A DNA stretch of 23,032 bases, from assembly GCA_037384645.1 (NCBI GenBank), contig JARRNT010000061.1, forward strand, positions 1 to 23,032, given 5' to 3'. The position numbers and the translations under genes were made by a program. Numbering within the stretch: the first letter of the stretch is position 1; each line of letters opens with the position of its first letter. The notes beneath the pieces were generated by a model that was not told where the DNA came from, did not search any database, and worked only from the letters and a program-made list of their open reading frames with translations. This document shows, one piece after another, positions 7,223 through 14,449 of this stretch. The stretch comes from RI-92 sp037384645 (lineage in GTDB: Bacteria > Pseudomonadota > Gammaproteobacteria > UBA6429 > Thiohalophilaceae).

Positions 7223-8992
7223 TTATTGCATGGCCCACATCTTTTGCAATTCGCGTTGCAGTGCCTCACGGCGCTCCGGATTCTTGGTGACTTTCAACAA
7301 GCGCCGTAACAGCGTCTGGGCATCCTGGTACAGCCCGGCCTTGGCCAGTACCACCGCAGCCTGGTAATGCGCGGTTTGCGACCAGGGATCCATGTTCCTG
7401 GGATCCGGGTACATCGCCGATTTGAGGTACAATTGTGCCGCATTGATATAGCGCTTTTGTGCCCGGCGCGAATCAGCCATCCAGTAGAAAATCTCGCGCC
7501 GGGTTTTCTGATCATCCGTATGTTTCATAACCTTGGCAAACAGATTGTAGGCCGCATCATTTTCACCTGCAGTTTGTAAATCAAAAATCACCTGCATAAA
7601 ACGATCAACCTGAACCTGTTCCATCGTGGGAGTGGCATCCAGTAGTGACATCAGCGCCTGCTCACCCAGCTTAAGCTGGTTGCCCAACACCAGTATCCGT
7701 GCACGCCGAAGCAACCACATGAACTGATCCTCGCCTGCAGGCGGCATTTTAATCGTTGCCATGATCTCGGATGCCAGATCGATCTTGCCCCTGGCCAGGG
7801 CCAGATCCACCAGTCTCGGCCGCACGTTTGCCGGAATGGCATTTCGATGTTTGAAATATTTACTTTTCTCGAACAGCACCTGTAACAGGGTGTCACCGTG
7901 TTTGCGTTGGCTGATCGATTTCATAAATGCTTTGGCTGCCTTGTTGCGTGCTGCCTGTGATTGTCCACGCAACATCACGAAGGCATAAAGACTACGCGAC
8001 GCCACCGGTTTCTTTTTCTTCAGACCACCTGCCAGGACCAGCCATTTGTGATCCTGGCCAATCAGTAATTGTTGCCGGTTACTGATGGCAACTGCGTAAT
8101 CAATGTAGGCATTCCACAAATCATCGACACCGGGATCGATAATTGAATTGGGCAGGCTCACGGCCTTGCGCTGAATCATCACGTGTTCCAGCGCGAGGGC
8201 CACGGAGCCCCGTTTGTCAGCATGTTCTGCCGCTTCTGCCGCCACGGCCCACAGATTGGCGGTCATGGTGGCATCGATGCCTTTTTCACGCAGGTGTCGA
8301 TAGGTCGCCTCCAGCACTTTCCTGGGCGGCCTTGTCTGACCGCGTAACTGGGCCAGCAACAACAGCGACCCCGCCGTGGGATCCGAGGCGTGCGGCTTGA
8401 GCAAGGCAATGGCCTCAGCATAATTTTCATTCAGCAGGAGAATACGGGCCCGCAGTAAATAATCCTTTTTGGCCTGGCGGGGATAATCCTGACGAAAACG
8501 CATTACCGCCATCTGGGCATCGCCGGCCAGGCCATCACCAAGATAGGAACGAATAATCAGTTTTCGCCAGCCACTTAACTGGACTGGCGTGAGCGTCTTG
8601 TTTGACCAGATTAAGTGGCGTAACTGACTGCGGGCCAGGTCACCCTGCCCCAATTCAATCAGCGCCTGTGCGCGCTGTTCACCGGCCCATTGCCGAAATG
8701 CAGACGAAACAAATTTGGGGAGATTAGCCAGCCGCGCGCTGATTTTTTCCCAGTCGTGGCGATCACGATACAGTGCAATCCGCTGCTTTTCGAATTTCTG
8801 CCAGAGCGCCGCATGATTCCCGGCCCGGGCCTGGTTACTGTCCAGCACACGTATAGCCAGGTTTACCGCGCCGGCATCCGCCAGTTGCCTGATATCATCG
8901 GTGGGGTCGGCATATACAAGGGGCGAAGACAGTAGCCCCCGGATCAGAACGATCAGCGCCAGGATGATTATAGGAGTGCGTGCCTGCGGCAT
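7223..8992 (-). CDS. Exported helical-repeat (TPR-like) protein, function unknown
   Basis: About 589 residues. The start at 8992 gives a classical signal peptide: a polar start, then the hydrophobic stretch IIILALIVLI and an A-x-A-like end at LVYA. The ATG at 9001 is an equal alternative. Starts further upstream would run into the terminator at 9013-9050 and are unlikely. The rest is almost entirely helical with repeated A/L/Y patterns typical of tetratricopeptide-type repeats, for example the C-terminal HYQAAVVLAKAGLYQDAQTL. It is probably a periplasmic scaffold. It is the first gene of a likely run with the lipoprotein, ogt, xerD and dsbC. I do not recognise a named family. Confidence 0.75.
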   Translation of the reverse strand: MPQARTPIIILALIVLIRGLLSSPLVYADPTDDIRQLADAGAVNLAIRVLDSNQARAGNHAALWQKFEKQRIALYRDRHDWEKISARLANLPKFVSSAFRQWAGEQRAQALIELGQGDLARSQLRHLIWSNKTLTPVQLSGWRKLIIRSYLGDGLAGDAQMAVMRFRQDYPRQAKKDYLLRARILLLNENYAEAIALLKPHASDPTAGSLLLLAQLRGQTRPPRKVLEATYRHLREKGIDATMTANLWAVAAEAAEHADKRGSVALALEHVMIQRKAVSLPNSIIDPGVDDLWNAYIDYAVAISNRQQLLIGQDHKWLVLAGGLKKKKPVASRSLYAFVMLRGQSQAARNKAAKAFMKSISQRKHGDTLLQVLFEKSKYFKHRNAIPANVRPRLVDLALARGKIDLASEIMATIKMPPAGEDQFMWLLRRARILVLGNQLKLGEQALMSLLDATPTMEQVQVDRFMQVIFDLQTAGENDAAYNLFAKVMKHTDDQKTRREIFYWMADSRRAQKRYINAAQLYLKSAMYPDPRNMDPWSQTAHYQAAVVLAKAGLYQDAQTLLRRLLKVTKNPERREALQRELQKMWAMQ

Positions 8993-9012
8993 AACATCCA
9001 TCACGTCGGAAT

Positions 9013-9050
9013 AAAAAAACGGGTAACGTTGGCTAACGTTACCCGTTTTT
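9013..9050. terminator. Strong terminator after rplS
   Basis: AAAAACGGGTAACGTT (9015-9030) pairs perfectly with AACGTTACCCGTTTTT (9035-9050) around GGCT. That gives a 16-bp stem with a T-run in the minus direction. It ends the rpsP-rimM-trmD-rplS transcript and separates it from the TPR-like gene. Confidence 0.93.
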
Positions 9051-9070
9051 AAAAGACAGAGCAAAACCGA

Positions 9071-9439
9071 TCAGGCTTTATTTTCGCTCTTGGTATTGAG
9101 CTTTTCCTTGATGCGTGCTGACTTACCGGCACGGTCACGCAGGTAATACAGCTTGGCGCGACGGACATTACCGCGGCGCTTGACGCTGATGGAATCGATC
9201 GTCTTGCTGTGTGTCTGGAATACCCGTTCCACGCCTTCGCCGTGTGAGATTTTACGCACGGTGAACGAGGAATTGAGTCCGCGGTTACGCCTGGCAATAA
9301 CGACGCCTTCGAAGGCCTGCAGACGTTCGCGCTCGCCTTCCTTCACCTTGACCTGTACCACCACGGTATCGCCGGTGGCAAAGTCCGGTACCTCACGGCC
9401 CATTTGTTCGGCTTCAAGTTGTTCGATGATAGTGCTCAT
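9071..9439 (-). CDS. rplS: 50S ribosomal protein L19
   Basis: 122 residues from the ATG at 9439, beginning MSTIIEQLEAEQM like other L19 proteins, with GAGGG upstream. A longer frame to 9550 exists, but its extra residues look like translated spacer. The body is typical: VPDFATGDTVVVQVKVKEG, EGVVIARRNRG and a basic end with RAKLYYLRDRAGKSARIKE. L19 sits at the interface of the 30S and 50S subunits. Last gene of the rpsP operon, 136 bases after trmD. Confidence 0.97.
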   Translation of the reverse strand: MSTIIEQLEAEQMGREVPDFATGDTVVVQVKVKEGERERLQAFEGVVIARRNRGLNSSFTVRKISHGEGVERVFQTHSKTIDSISVKRRGNVRRAKLYYLRDRAGKSARIKEKLNTKSENKA

Positions 9440-9575
9440 TTGTCTTACCCTCTTCGCAAGGCGCGCAATTATACATGCCCACACGGCATTAAGCCACTGA
9501 TGACAGGGCCAAAATCGAGGATTTTTAGAACCTGTCTCAAAATGCCGCAAGCGCGGCCGCTTTGGGATTGGTTCG

Positions 9576-10319
9576 CTATTCTATCTCGTGTTCGCGGATA
9601 AACTCGGCCAGCAGCACCTGCTGTTCGGCGTCCAGGTCCAGCTCGGTCAGCAGGTCCGGGCGGCGCAGCCAGGTTCGGCCCAGGGCCTGCTTGGCCCGCC
9701 AGCGGCGGATGGCCTGGTGGTCGCCGCTGAGCAGCACCGGGGGGACACGCATGCCATCCTGATCTTCCGGTCGGGTGTAATGGGGGTGATCCAGCAGGCC
9801 GGCAAAAAAGGAGTCCTGTACCGCGGAATCGTCATGGCCCAGTGCCCCGGGTTGCAGACGGGAAATCCCGTCGATCATGACCATAGCCGCCAGTTCGCCG
9901 CCGCTCAGGACATAGTCACCGATAGACCACTCCTCGTCCACTTCCGCGCTGATGAGACGTTCGTCCACCCCTTCGTAGCGGCCGCAAACCAGGACCAGGC
10001 GGTCGCGCATGGCCAGATCCCGCATTCCCTGCTGGTCCAGTTTGCGGCCTTGTGGGGAAAGATAGATAACCCGGGCCGGGGTATCCGCGGCCTGGCGCGC
10101 ATTCCGGATAGCCTCGCGCAACGGACCGATCATCATGACCATACCCGGGCCCCCACCATAGGGTCGATCATCCACACTACGGTGGGCATCATGGCTGTAA
10201 TCACGGGGATTCCATAAGCCGAGTTCGACTATCCCGCGCGAAATCGCCCGGCTGGTAATACCGTAATCCGACAACACCTTGAACATGCCGGGAAACAATG
10301 TCACTACGTCAATTTGCAT
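9576..10319 (-). CDS. trmD: tRNA (guanine-N1-)-methyltransferase TrmD
   Basis: 247 residues of the SPOUT class. Motifs: DDRPYGGGPGMV, VIYLSPQGRKLDQ, VCGRYEGVDERL, EEWSIGDYVLSGGELAAM (the knotted S-adenosylmethionine site) and RRWRAKQALGRTWLRRPDLL. TrmD makes m1G37 in tRNAs reading CNN codons and prevents +1 frameshifting. The start codon overlaps the rimM stop by one base, implying translational coupling. The length is close to the E. coli enzyme (255). Confidence 0.97.
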   Translation of the reverse strand: MQIDVVTLFPGMFKVLSDYGITSRAISRGIVELGLWNPRDYSHDAHRSVDDRPYGGGPGMVMMIGPLREAIRNARQAADTPARVIYLSPQGRKLDQQGMRDLAMRDRLVLVCGRYEGVDERLISAEVDEEWSIGDYVLSGGELAAMVMIDGISRLQPGALGHDDSAVQDSFFAGLLDHPHYTRPEDQDGMRVPPVLLSGDHQAIRRWRAKQALGRTWLRRPDLLTELDLDAEQQVLLAEFIREHEIE

Positions 10320-10846
10320 CAGTCACCTGTCGAAAAGTCGCGCTCCCAATCCACTTCGATATACCCGGCAACCGGGTCTACCTCCAATACATAATAACCC
10401 TTTACGTATGGGATTAAATGCTCCAGCTCACCATCCTCGACCACCAGCACGTCATTGGCGCCGGTCTCCAGCAGGTGGGTAACCTTACCCAGGTCCTCAC
10501 CCTGCCGGTTTCGGACCCGCAGGCCAATCAAATCCGTCCAGTAATATTCCCCTGCAGGCGGTGCCGGCAACTGGCTGCGCGGGACGGCAATATCACAGCC
10601 AACAAACTGTGCCGCAACATCCCGATCGCTGATCCCTTCGATCTGGACTATCAGGCCCTTGCTCTGTTGCTGGCTGGCGATCACACGCTGCCCGACCCAC
10701 TGGCCGTGTTGCCGCAGGTACCAGGGTGTGTAACGCAGAATATTAGCGCGGGGTTCGGTATCAGAGCGAATTTTTACCCAGCCCTTGATACCAAAAACCC
10801 CAACCACTTGTCCGATAACGACATAGTGATTGGGGTCGGAATGCAT
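10319..10846 (-). CDS. rimM: Ribosome maturation factor RimM
   Basis: 175 residues with the two expected parts: an N-terminal RimM barrel (VVIGQVVGVFGIKGWVKI) and a C-terminal PRC-barrel (YYWTDLIGLRV, LETGANDVLVV, LIPYVKGYYVLEVD). It assists 30S head assembly around S19. It lies between rpsP (53 bases) and trmD (one-base overlap) in the conserved order. Confidence 0.96.
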   Translation of the reverse strand: MHSDPNHYVVIGQVVGVFGIKGWVKIRSDTEPRANILRYTPWYLRQHGQWVGQRVIASQQQSKGLIVQIEGISDRDVAAQFVGCDIAVPRSQLPAPPAGEYYWTDLIGLRVRNRQGEDLGKVTHLLETGANDVLVVEDGELEHLIPYVKGYYVLEVDPVAGYIEVDWERDFSTGD

Positions 10847-10899
10847 CGCGGCGTTGTCTCAGACGGCCTGACGCAGGCTGGACAAAGAAAGACCGCGAA

Positions 10900-11139
10900 T
10901 CAGGCGGCGTCTTTGAGCAGCTTGCCTACGCGGTCAGAAGTCTGTGCGCCCTTGCTCAGCCAGTAGTCAACGCGCTCACGATCAACGACCAGGCGTTGTT
11001 CACCACCGGTGGCTACCGGATTGAAATAGCCTATGCGCTCGATGTAGCGGCCATCACGGGCACTACGGCTGTCGGTCACAACGATGGTGTAGAACGGCCG
11101 CCTTTTCGCGCCACCACGTGATAAACGAATGGTTACCAT
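10900..11139 (-). CDS. rpsP: 30S ribosomal protein S16
   Basis: 79 residues, starting MVTIRLSRGGAKRRPFY and containing RDGRYIERIGYFNP and VDYWLSKGAQTSDRV, all hallmarks of S16. It is the first gene of the rpsP-rimM-trmD-rplS operon. The ribosome site is modest (AAGG about 12 bases upstream). A good promoter and a GC hairpin lie in front. Confidence 0.97.
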   Translation of the reverse strand: MVTIRLSRGGAKRRPFYTIVVTDSRSARDGRYIERIGYFNPVATGGEQRLVVDRERVDYWLSKGAQTSDRVGKLLKDAA

Positions 11140-11178
11140 AAACTCTGCTTACCTTAATTTGTTTGTACTGTCAGATAC

Positions 11179-11195
11179 CCCGGGACAGCCCCGGG
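11179..11195 (-). other. GC-only hairpin in the rpsP leader
   Basis: CCCGGG (11179-11184) and CCCGGG (11190-11195) can pair around a 5-base loop, right at the start of the predicted rpsP transcript. It could be a leader structure affecting expression or mRNA stability. No T-run follows. Confidence 0.3.
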
Positions 11196-11205
11196 AAGAC
11201 CGCGC

Positions 11206-11233
11206 ATTTTACTGGAATTCCGCTAAAAGTGAA
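11206..11233 (-). promoter_or_regulatory. Predicted sigma-70 promoter of the rpsP operon
   Basis: On the minus strand, TTCACT (11228-11233) and TAAAAT (11206-11211) are separated by 16 bases. This gives 4/6 and 5/6 matches to the -35 and -10 consensus, with a start near 11199 and a leader of about 60 nt. It lies in the 124-base gap between the ffh stop and rpsP. Confidence 0.55.
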
Positions 11234-11263
11234 GCCCAAATCGCGGAGATTTAGACAAACTGA

Positions 11264-12456
11264 TCAGCCCAGCCCCGGCGGCATCCCGCCCTTGAACTGA
11301 CGCATCATCTTGGCCATCCCGCCCTTGCGCATCTTTTTCATCATCTTCTGCATCTGGGTAAACTGCTTGAGCAGACGATTGACATCCTGGACCTGGGTCC
11401 CGGAACCGGCGGCAATCCGCCGTTTGCGCGAGCCGTTGATGATATCGGGCAGACGTCGTTCCTTCGGGGTCATGGAGTTGATAATGGCCTCCATGCGCAG
11501 TATCTGGCGATCATTCACCTGATCCATGGCCTTTTGCGGCAAATTGCCCATGCCCGGTAATTTGTCCATCAAGGCCCCCATGCCGCCCATCTTTTTGAGC
11601 TGAACAAACTGGTCGCGAAAATCCTCGAGGGTAAAGCCCTTGCCCTTTTGTAGCTTTTTGGCCAGTTTATCGGCCTTATCGACATCGATTTTCTGCTGGA
11701 CCTCTTCCACCAGTGAAACCACGTCACCCATGCCCAGGATTCGGCCCGCCACCCGGTCTGGGTAAAACGGCTCAAGGGCGTCGCTCTTCTCACCCACCCC
11801 CAGGAACTTGATAGGTTTGCCGGTGATGTAGCGCACTGACAAGGCCGCCCCACCACGGGCATCACCATCGGTCTTGGTCAGGACCACACCGGTCAATGGC
11901 AGGGCCTCGTCAAAGGCCTTGGCCGTATTGGCCGCATCCTGACCGGTCATGCTGTCGACCACAAACAGCGTCTCCAGTGGCTGAATCTCGGCATGGATCT
12001 GCCTGATCTCGTCCATCATCTCGGCATCGATGTGCAAGCGGCCAGCGGTATCCACGATCAGGACATCCTGGTGTTGCACCCTTGCAGCCTGCAGGGCCGC
12101 CCGGGCGATCGCCACCGGCTTCTGGCCGGTTTCGCTGGGAAAAAACGTTGCCTCATTCTGGGCCGCGACCGTCTTGAGCTGGTCAATCGCGGCAGGGCGG
12201 TAGACGTCGCAGCTGACCACCATGACCGATTTTTTCTGGCGTTGCTTGAGCCAGCGCGCCAGCTTGCCCACGGTAGTGGTCTTGCCGGCACCCTGCAGGC
12301 CGGCCATCAGGATGACCACCGGCGGGGTGGCAGACAGGTTAAGGGCATCGTTGGCGGCCCCCATGGTCTGGGTCAGTTCGTCGTTGACGATCTTGATAAA
12401 GGCCTGACCGGGGGTCAGGCTCTTGAGCACCTCTTCGCCCTGAGTCCGTCAAACAT
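11264..12456 (-). pseudogene. ffh: ffh (SRP54), with most of the N domain deleted and a frameshift
   Basis: The signal recognition particle GTPase. The G and M domains are intact: GLQGAGKTTT (Walker A), DVYRPAA, DTAGRLH, TKTDGDARGG, GVGEK, then GSRKRRIA and a methionine-rich C-terminus for 4.5S RNA and signal-peptide binding. The gene's start is also recognisable: ATG at 12456 reads MFDGL, as in normal Ffh. After about 12442 it jumps directly to a segment reading QGEEVLKSLTPGQ in a different frame. About 54 codons of the helical N domain are absent, and the ATG frame stops after 13 codons. The long open frame begins only at an internal GTG (12430), giving 388 residues instead of about 450. 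The N domain is needed for docking with FtsY, and ffh is essential, so this is either a sequence/assembly error or an inactivated copy. It follows the phosphodiesterase-like gene by 33 bases. Confidence 0.85.
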
Positions 12457-12489
12457 AATGCTAGTCCGGGAAGATGAATCTGGGTGCGA

Positions 12490-13254
12490 TTATAACGTGA
12501 ATCGATTGCCGCCGTGCAGCGGATGGATATCGTGGCTTGTGATCGCATCACGGCACTGGGCAAAAATACGGCTTTCCGCGCCCGGTTTATTGTGGCTGAT
12601 ATAGACCTGTGGCTGATGCCTGAGCTTGGCCAGGTCGCGCGCCAGCATATCAGGGCAATAGTGGCCGGCCTGCCGGCACAATTCGCTTTCCTCGTTGGGA
12701 AAGGCGACCTCAACCATCAGGATATCCAGGGCGCCATGGGCATTCAGTCCTGCCCAGAAACTGTCATTGGTGGTCGTATCACCACTGAAGGCAAACACAC
12801 CCTTTTCCGATTCCACCCGGTAACCGACGCCGGGCACCGTATGGTTCACGCGAATACTCTCGAAGCTGCGAGCGCCCAGGCGTACTACCTCGCCGGCCTC
12901 CTGGGTCTCGAAACGGATCACCGGCTTTTCCGGGGTGGGCAGGCGGGTAAAATCCGGCCAGACCACATTATTGAAGATATGCTTTTGCAGGGCCTCAATC
13001 GTCGTGGCCTGCGCATGCACGGTAATAGGGGTGGTCAGGCGATCGAACAGGGTATCCACCAGTAATGGCACACAGGCAATATGATCAAGATGTGAGTGGG
13101 TCAAAAAGATATGGCGAATAGCGGACATCTCATCCAGACTGAGGTCTCCCACTCCCGTGCCAGCATCGATCAGAACATCTCCATCGATCAGGATGGTGGT
13201 GGTCCTTAAATCCACACCAACCCCGCCACTGCACCCTAATACCTTTATCTCCAT
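12490..13254 (-). CDS. Class II cyclic-nucleotide phosphodiesterase-like metallo-beta-lactamase-fold hydrolase
   Basis: 254 residues. The metal site THSHLDH (His53, His55, Asp57, His58) begins the metallo-beta-lactamase fold. Other ligands are probably NHTVPG, FSGDTTTND and HNKPG. The HxHLDH signature with the preceding VLIDAGTGVG resembles class II cAMP phosphodiesterases (CpdP, yeast Pde1), which hydrolyse 3',5'-cyclic nucleotides. AGGA lies about 4 bases before the ATG. The absence of a signal peptide suggests a cytoplasmic enzyme. It is just upstream of ffh on the same strand. The fold is firm; the substrate is inferred. Confidence 0.8.
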   Translation of the reverse strand: MEIKVLGCSGGVGVDLRTTTILIDGDVLIDAGTGVGDLSLDEMSAIRHIFLTHSHLDHIACVPLLVDTLFDRLTTPITVHAQATTIEALQKHIFNNVVWPDFTRLPTPEKPVIRFETQEAGEVVRLGARSFESIRVNHTVPGVGYRVESEKGVFAFSGDTTTNDSFWAGLNAHGALDILMVEVAFPNEESELCRQAGHYCPDMLARDLAKLRHQPQVYISHNKPGAESRIFAQCRDAITSHDIHPLHGGNRFTL

Positions 13255-13413
13255 TCAGTCCTGTCCGCTGTACAAACTATATTCAAATCTCATCACTTAC
13301 GTCGTGCAATTAGCCGGGCAGCCAATCATGCCATAGCTCAAGTAAAACAGAATGATACGGGGGTCACAAGCCAACCCTCGTCTCGCGATACAAGAATCCA
13401 GCAATCACGCGAT

Positions 13414-13446
13414 CTTGCCAATCTGGCAAGCCCTTATAAGGGCCCT
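13414..13446. repeat. Cluster of palindromes in the divergent intergenic region
   Basis: The 299-base gap between the phosphodiesterase-like gene and ypjD (13255-13553) has no gene that I can support. It holds, back to back, CTTGCCA-ATC-TGGCAAG (13414-13430), the perfect 12-base palindrome CCCTTATAAGGG (13431-13442) and an overlapping AGGGCCCT (13439-13446). This may be an operator for the divergent genes or a terminator-like structure. No clean promoter hexamers were found around it. Confidence 0.45.
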
Positions 13447-13553
13447 CATCGGCCGGAATTTGTCTTCCCATTAACAATTTTTGCTGTTTAGACAGCCAGT
13501 TGGCACTCAAAACACTTTTGTACTCTGGTAACTTGCGCCACAATAGCCAGATT

Positions 13554-14357
13554 ATGATTCAAGACCTTTTGGCCAGCATACTTATCCTGCTTTATATATT
13601 ACTCGCCATCCTGTTGATCTACCGGCTGGTCAGCGCCGGGCGTGGCCTGAAAAAAACCAGCCTGTTATTCCTCGCGTTCATCTGCCTCATCATTCACGGT
13701 TATTTGCTGCATGAGCGCCTGTTTGTGCCGCCCAAGATGGATTTGAGTCTGTACACCGTGTTCTCCGTGGTGACCTGGGTCATTACTGCCATGCTGGTGG
13801 TGTTCTCCTGGCGCGAGCCGGTGGAAAACCTGCTGATCGGGGTGCTGCCGTTTTCCATTATTTCCGTGCTACTGCGTTTACTCAGTCACCAGCACTTTAC
13901 CCTGGGTGCCAATCTCTCCAGCGGTCTGGAAATTCATATTCTGGTCTCGATTATCGCCTACAGTTTACTCAGTATCGCCGCGCTGCAGGCCATCCTGTTG
14001 TATATCCAGGACGCTTCCCTGCATAACAAGCACCCGGTAGGATTTGTGCGGGCCCTGCCCCCGCTGGAAACCATGGAACGCCTGCTGTTTCGCATGATCG
14101 GCACCGGCTTCATCGTGTTGTCGTTTTCGGTGGTGAGTGGATTCATCTATCTGGAAGACGTGTTTGCCCAGCACCTGACCCACAAGATTGTCCTGTCCGT
14201 CGGGGCCTGGATCATGTACGCCATTCTGTTATGGGGTCGCTGGCGTTTCGGCTGGCGTGGCCGGGTTGCCATCCGCTGGACCCTGACCGGTTTCGTGTTA
14301 TTGCTGCTGGCCTATTTCGGCAGCAAGTTTGTGATTGAAGTCGTGCTCAATCGCTAG
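13554..14357 (+). CDS. ypjD: YpjD/CcsA-family inner membrane protein
   Basis: About 267 residues from the ATG at 13554. A TTG at 13500 would add 18 polar residues before the first membrane helix and is less likely. About eight hydrophobic helices are visible. It matches E. coli YpjD in pattern, including the late segments LSVGAWIMYAILLWGRWRFGW and LAYFGSKFV. YpjD belongs to the cytochrome c assembly CcsA/ResC superfamily but its role is not settled. It is divergent from the phosphodiesterase/ffh pair and is followed by the CorB-type gene, the same ffh-ypjD-yfjD neighbourhood as in E. coli. Confidence 0.85.
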   Translation: MIQDLLASILILLYILLAILLIYRLVSAGRGLKKTSLLFLAFICLIIHGYLLHERLFVPPKMDLSLYTVFSVVTWVITAMLVVFSWREPVENLLIGVLPFSIISVLLRLLSHQHFTLGANLSSGLEIHILVSIIAYSLLSIAALQAILLYIQDASLHNKHPVGFVRALPPLETMERLLFRMIGTGFIVLSFSVVSGFIYLEDVFAQHLTHKIVLSVGAWIMYAILLWGRWRFGWRGRVAIRWTLTGFVLLLLAYFGSKFVIEVVLNR

Positions 14358-14385
14358 GCCCTGGCGGCGAACTGGCAACCGTAAC

Positions 14386-14416
14386 TTGACGACCCCCGCC
14401 CCGCGCTTAGTAATAT
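14386..14416 (+). promoter_or_regulatory. Possible promoter of the CorB-type gene
   Basis: TTGACG (14386-14391) followed by TAATAT (14411-14416) with a 19-base spacer, or AGTAAT with a 17-base spacer. It lies in the 92-base gap after ypjD, 34 or more bases before the start codon. The hexamers are good but the spacing is not ideal. Confidence 0.4.
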
Positions 14417-14449
14417 GCCCGCAATCCCCCAACACAGGAAGCAGGATTT

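Noticed and set aside
9002..9064. Upstream start for the TPR-like protein
   Set aside because: It would place codons inside a strong terminator hairpin; the signal peptide begins at 8992 or 9001.
9440..9550. N-terminal extension of rplS
   Set aside because: The extra 37 residues do not occur in L19 and the ATG at 9439 has the proper ribosome site and N-terminus.
9588..10217. 209-codon plus-strand frame opposite trmD
   Set aside because: It is antisense to an unmistakable trmD gene and resembles no family.
11993..12604. 203-codon plus-strand frame opposite ffh
   Set aside because: Antisense to clear Ffh motifs; it is a shadow, although its survival across the ffh start reflects the odd join there.
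13500..13553. TTG start for ypjD
   Set aside because: It adds a polar leader before the first membrane helix; the ATG at 13554 fits the family N-terminus better.
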